A stretch of 64,000 nucleotides of DNA from Flavobacterium gilvum (GTDB lineage: Bacteria; Bacteroidota; Bacteroidia; Flavobacteriales; Flavobacteriaceae). The notes beneath the pieces were generated by a model that saw only the letters and a program-made list of their open reading frames with translations, was not told the DNA's origin and did not search any database. The stretch is from contig NZ_CP017479.1 of NCBI RefSeq assembly GCF_001761465.1, positions 2,356,001 to 2,420,000 of the forward strand. Direction: 5' to 3'. Positions 61,867 to 64,000 of the stretch are shown piece after piece (positions within the stretch are counted from its first letter, which is position 1; every line of letters begins with the position of its first letter). The position numbers were made by a program, and so were the translations under genes.

Positions 61867-62931
61867 ATGAGCGAAGCGAATACATCCAGCGAAGTTGCCG
61901 TAAAAAGCGAGAAAATGAGAAACACGATATTGACTGTTTTATCTTTTGTTTTCATCATAGGTGGGGGCATTTGGATATTAAGTTTGTTTTTTGATTTTCA
62001 TCGGTATGAAACAACCAATAATGCCCAGGTAGAATCCTATATCAACAGCATAACTGCCAGGGCAACAGGGCACGTGTCAGTCATTAATTTTGATTCTCAT
62101 CAGTTTATTCATAAAGGAGATACGCTGGTTGTTCTTGAAGATGAGGAATACAAAATAAAAGTTAGACAAGCCGAAGCCGATTTGGCTGTCGCCGAAGGAA
62201 ACCTCCATTCATTGGAACAATCTGTGATTACGGCTATTTCAAACGAAGCTGCTTCCAAGGATAAATTGTCAGGTGATATGGCCGACCTTGAAAAAGCCCA
62301 AAAAGATTATGAACGTTTCAGAAATATGTACGCCGATTCTGCCGTAACACGAAACCAATACGATCAGGTGGTTTCGAAGCTGCAATCTACCAAAGCGTAT
62401 CTCAATGCGGGTGAAAAAGAATTAATGGCGAGCCGATCGGTTACAAAACAAAGCCACACAAATCTTGAGGCTTCAAATGCAACTGTTGCTAGAAAAAAAG
62501 CCGATTTGGAAAATGCTTTATTGCAACTGTCTTACACCTACATCATTGCTCAGGCCGATGGTTATGTGGGCGAAAGAACCATATCAGTTGGTGAATTGAT
62601 AAACGCCAATCAAGTAATTGCAACAATGGTTTTGAACCAAAAACTTTGGGTAAATGCCAATTTTAAAGAAACTCAAATTGAGAAAATTAAATTGGGACAA
62701 GAAGCTACTATTGTAATTGATGCGCTCGATGGAAAGGAATTCAAAGGAAAAGTAGTAGGTTTTTCACCGGCAACAGGAGCCAAATTCTCTATGGTAGAAC
62801 CAGATAATTCCACAGGGAATTTCGTGAAAATCACACAACGTATTCCAGTGAAAATTGACTTTGAAGCGTCTGGAAAAGAATTGGCTGAAGTAAAACCCGG
62901 AATGAATGTCACTGTTGAAATCAATAAATGA
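61867..62931 (+). CDS. HlyD/EmrA-type periplasmic adaptor
   Basis: A 354-residue membrane fusion protein. One inner-membrane helix is near residues 20-38. The lipoyl half-motifs are split around a helical hairpin: VESYINSITARATGHVSVIN and YTYIIAQADGYVGERTISVG. The hairpin (about residues 80-215) is rich in Lys, Glu and Ala. A C-terminal beta-barrel domain follows. It links the MFS transporter to TolC, as EmrA does. It starts 9 bp after the TolC gene. Confidence 0.93.
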   Translation: MSEANTSSEVAVKSEKMRNTILTVLSFVFIIGGGIWILSLFFDFHRYETTNNAQVESYINSITARATGHVSVINFDSHQFIHKGDTLVVLEDEEYKIKVRQAEADLAVAEGNLHSLEQSVITAISNEAASKDKLSGDMADLEKAQKDYERFRNMYADSAVTRNQYDQVVSKLQSTKAYLNAGEKELMASRSVTKQSHTNLEASNATVARKKADLENALLQLSYTYIIAQADGYVGERTISVGELINANQVIATMVLNQKLWVNANFKETQIEKIKLGQEATIVIDALDGKEFKGKVVGFSPATGAKFSMVEPDNSTGNFVKITQRIPVKIDFEASGKELAEVKPGMNVTVEINK

Positions 62932-62952
62932 GTTTGAATTGGCTCAGAGATT

Positions 62953-63036
62953 TAACCGCAAAGTGCACAAGGAATACCGCAAAGTTCGCAAAGCTTTGCG
63001 TTCATAGCGTTCACTTTGCGAACCTTGCGGTTAAGT
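62953..63036. repeat. GCAAAG-type palindromic repeat, copy 2
   Basis: AACCGCAAAGTGCACAAGG… faces CACTTTGCGAACCTTGCGGTT, around the core CGCAAAGCTTTGCG. It shares core words with the repeat at 13453-13550. It sits between the adaptor and MFS genes, so it is inside a probable operon. Confidence 0.75.
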
Positions 63037-63060
63037 AGTTACTGTAAAAAATAAATAAAA

Positions 63061-64000
63061 ATGGCTTTAATCAAAAAAGGAAGTGTGTTTACCCTCGTAG
63101 GACTTTATCTCCTTACAATTCCTTTTTTTAACGCTCTGAATGTTACCTCTTATGACAATTCGCAGATATTAGGACATTTTGGAGCGTCTACAACCGAGTT
63201 TACCTATTCGACCTATATTCCATTTTTTGCAATGTTGGGTTTTTTGCCTTTGGGCTTGAAAATCGGGAAACAAATTCCGATGCGAACAATGATTTTGTCA
63301 GTTAGTTTTTTGTCCATCATTTTTAATACAGCATCCCTATTTGCAGAAACTATAGTGTGGTTTACCATCTGGCGATCACTATTGGCTATTTTGTCAATCA
63401 TCGGAATTTTTGCAACCATAATTCCAATCCTTTTAAAATACAATCCCACTTTTAATATGCCTATTTTGTACGGGATTGTTCAGTTTATTCTTCAGGGAAG
63501 TAAGCAATTGTATCAATATTTTGGAACACAAATGACTAGCGTACACAATTGGACATTTGGAATTTATTTTCTGAATGTCAATTTTTTGTTGGCAATACTC
63601 TTGGCCTGGATTTTTTATAGAAAAGATGTAGCTCCAATGAAATCTACTTTTCAGTTTGATTGGCGAGGTTGGATTATTTTACTGATTTTTTTGATGGTGA
63701 TTCTTTTTCTTTGTGCCGAGGGACAAACCCGCAATTGGCTTTCCGACCCAAAAGTTGCTTTGGCAACCGCTTTTCTGTTGCTTATTATTGGTGGATATTT
63801 GTTGCATGTTCGATTCAGCGACAATCCCTTAATAAATCCTGATGTGTACAAGTACAAAAACGTTGTTTTGGGTTCGTTTCTCTTTTTTTACACCGGAATG
63901 ATGAACGGCACCGGAAGCGTTGTGACTGGATTTATGACAAATATTTTGGGGTTTGACAGTATTTATGTAGCCAGAACGCATTTGGCTATCCTGATAGGGC
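63061..64000 (+). CDS. MFS transporter, DHA2/EmrB-like (cut by window edge)
   Basis: The frame runs open from ATG 63061 (MALIKKGSVFTLVGLYLLTI) to the end of the window, 313 codons, with no stop. It has about nine hydrophobic segments in the visible part (for example LLAILSIIGIFATIIPILLK and KVALATAFLLLIIGGYLLHV). Sequence features such as NPLINPDVYKYKNVV and FTYSTYIPFFAMLGFLPLG fit the 14-helix DHA2 drug-efflux group encoded with EmrA-like adaptors. It is the inner-membrane pump of the TolC-HlyD-MFS set. Its C-terminal part lies outside. Confidence 0.85.
   Translation, partial: MALIKKGSVFTLVGLYLLTIPFFNALNVTSYDNSQILGHFGASTTEFTYSTYIPFFAMLGFLPLGLKIGKQIPMRTMILSVSFLSIIFNTASLFAETIVWFTIWRSLLAILSIIGIFATIIPILLKYNPTFNMPILYGIVQFILQGSKQLYQYFGTQMTSVHNWTFGIYFLNVNFLLAILLAWIFYRKDVAPMKSTFQFDWRGWIILLIFLMVILFLCAEGQTRNWLSDPKVALATAFLLLIIGGYLLHVRFSDNPLINPDVYKYKNVVLGSFLFFYTGMMNGTGSVVTGFMTNILGFDSIYVARTHLAILIG

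Noticed and set aside
1..64000. tRNA or rRNA genes
   Set aside because: No intergenic stretch showed a T-loop motif GTTCGA with matching acceptor stem, or rRNA-like sequence. A dedicated search could still find a divergent small RNA.

Overview
The window is chromosomal DNA of a low-GC member of the Bacteroidota, most likely Flavobacterium or a close relative in the Flavobacteriaceae. Supporting signs are the -7 promoter box TAnnTTTG upstream of many genes, AT-rich spacers, weak Shine-Dalgarno sequences, signal peptides ending in a Q at cleavage (…SAQ, …FAQ, …YGQ), and families typical of the group (DUF6048/DUF6452 next to RlmD, DUF4293, DUF4251, MnmD, LETM1-related protein, Rho with a large N-terminal insertion). 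No rRNA, tRNA, CRISPR array, complete insertion sequence or prophage was seen.

Layout. 0-7.2 kb: cut-off murQ, a ZIP metal transporter, two SAM methyltransferases (one a THUMP rRNA enzyme), two small envelope proteins and rlmD. 7.6-10.7 kb: an AT-rich accessory patch of small secreted or lipoprotein genes with no recognised function, including one ORF that looks like a gene remnant. 11-19 kb: alpha/beta hydrolase, AI-2E family permease, OsmC, aldo/keto reductase, the epsC-cysM cysteine operon, an SGNH hydrolase, a cupin. 18.6-30.4 kb: a second cysteine synthase, ilvD, lpdA, a four-helix protein resembling part of cytochrome oxidase subunit I, an ABC exporter, truA, a phosphodiesterase, a TPR histidine kinase with its NarL-type regulator, DUF4293. 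30.6-41.4 kb: rho, an RsmB-type methyltransferase, kup, a repeat-rich secreted protein, a BNR/YCF48-like protein, an ECF sigma operon, and an SRPBCC/GyrI-like membrane-anchored protein. 41.7-55.2 kb: dipeptidyl peptidase III, a MazG-like pyrophosphohydrolase, ilvE, mnmD, the divergent oxyR/dps pair, a SulP transporter with a beta carbonic anhydrase, a LETM1-related protein, a YdeI-like protein, Cu/Zn superoxide dismutase. 55.4-64 kb: an envelope stretch (META lipoprotein, DUF4251, beta-barrels) ending in a TolC-HlyD-MFS tripartite exporter that runs off the window.

How genes work together. epsC and cysM make O-acetylserine and then cysteine. oxyR and dps form a classical peroxide-response pair, and OsmC and SodC add to oxidative defence. 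SulP and carbonic anhydrase probably form a bicarbonate-uptake pair. Sigma factor, a short membrane protein and a helical periplasmic protein form an ECF regulatory operon. TolC, HlyD and MFS form an efflux pump.

The non-coding space is rich in inverted repeats of at least six families, several present in two or three copies. I found no clearly new defence or biosynthetic system. The best leads are the oxidase-like small membrane protein, the orphan secreted-protein patch, the two copies of a bounded hairpin element, and the Asn/Gln-rich insertion in Rho. Protein family names come from remembered motifs and gene order, not from searches.
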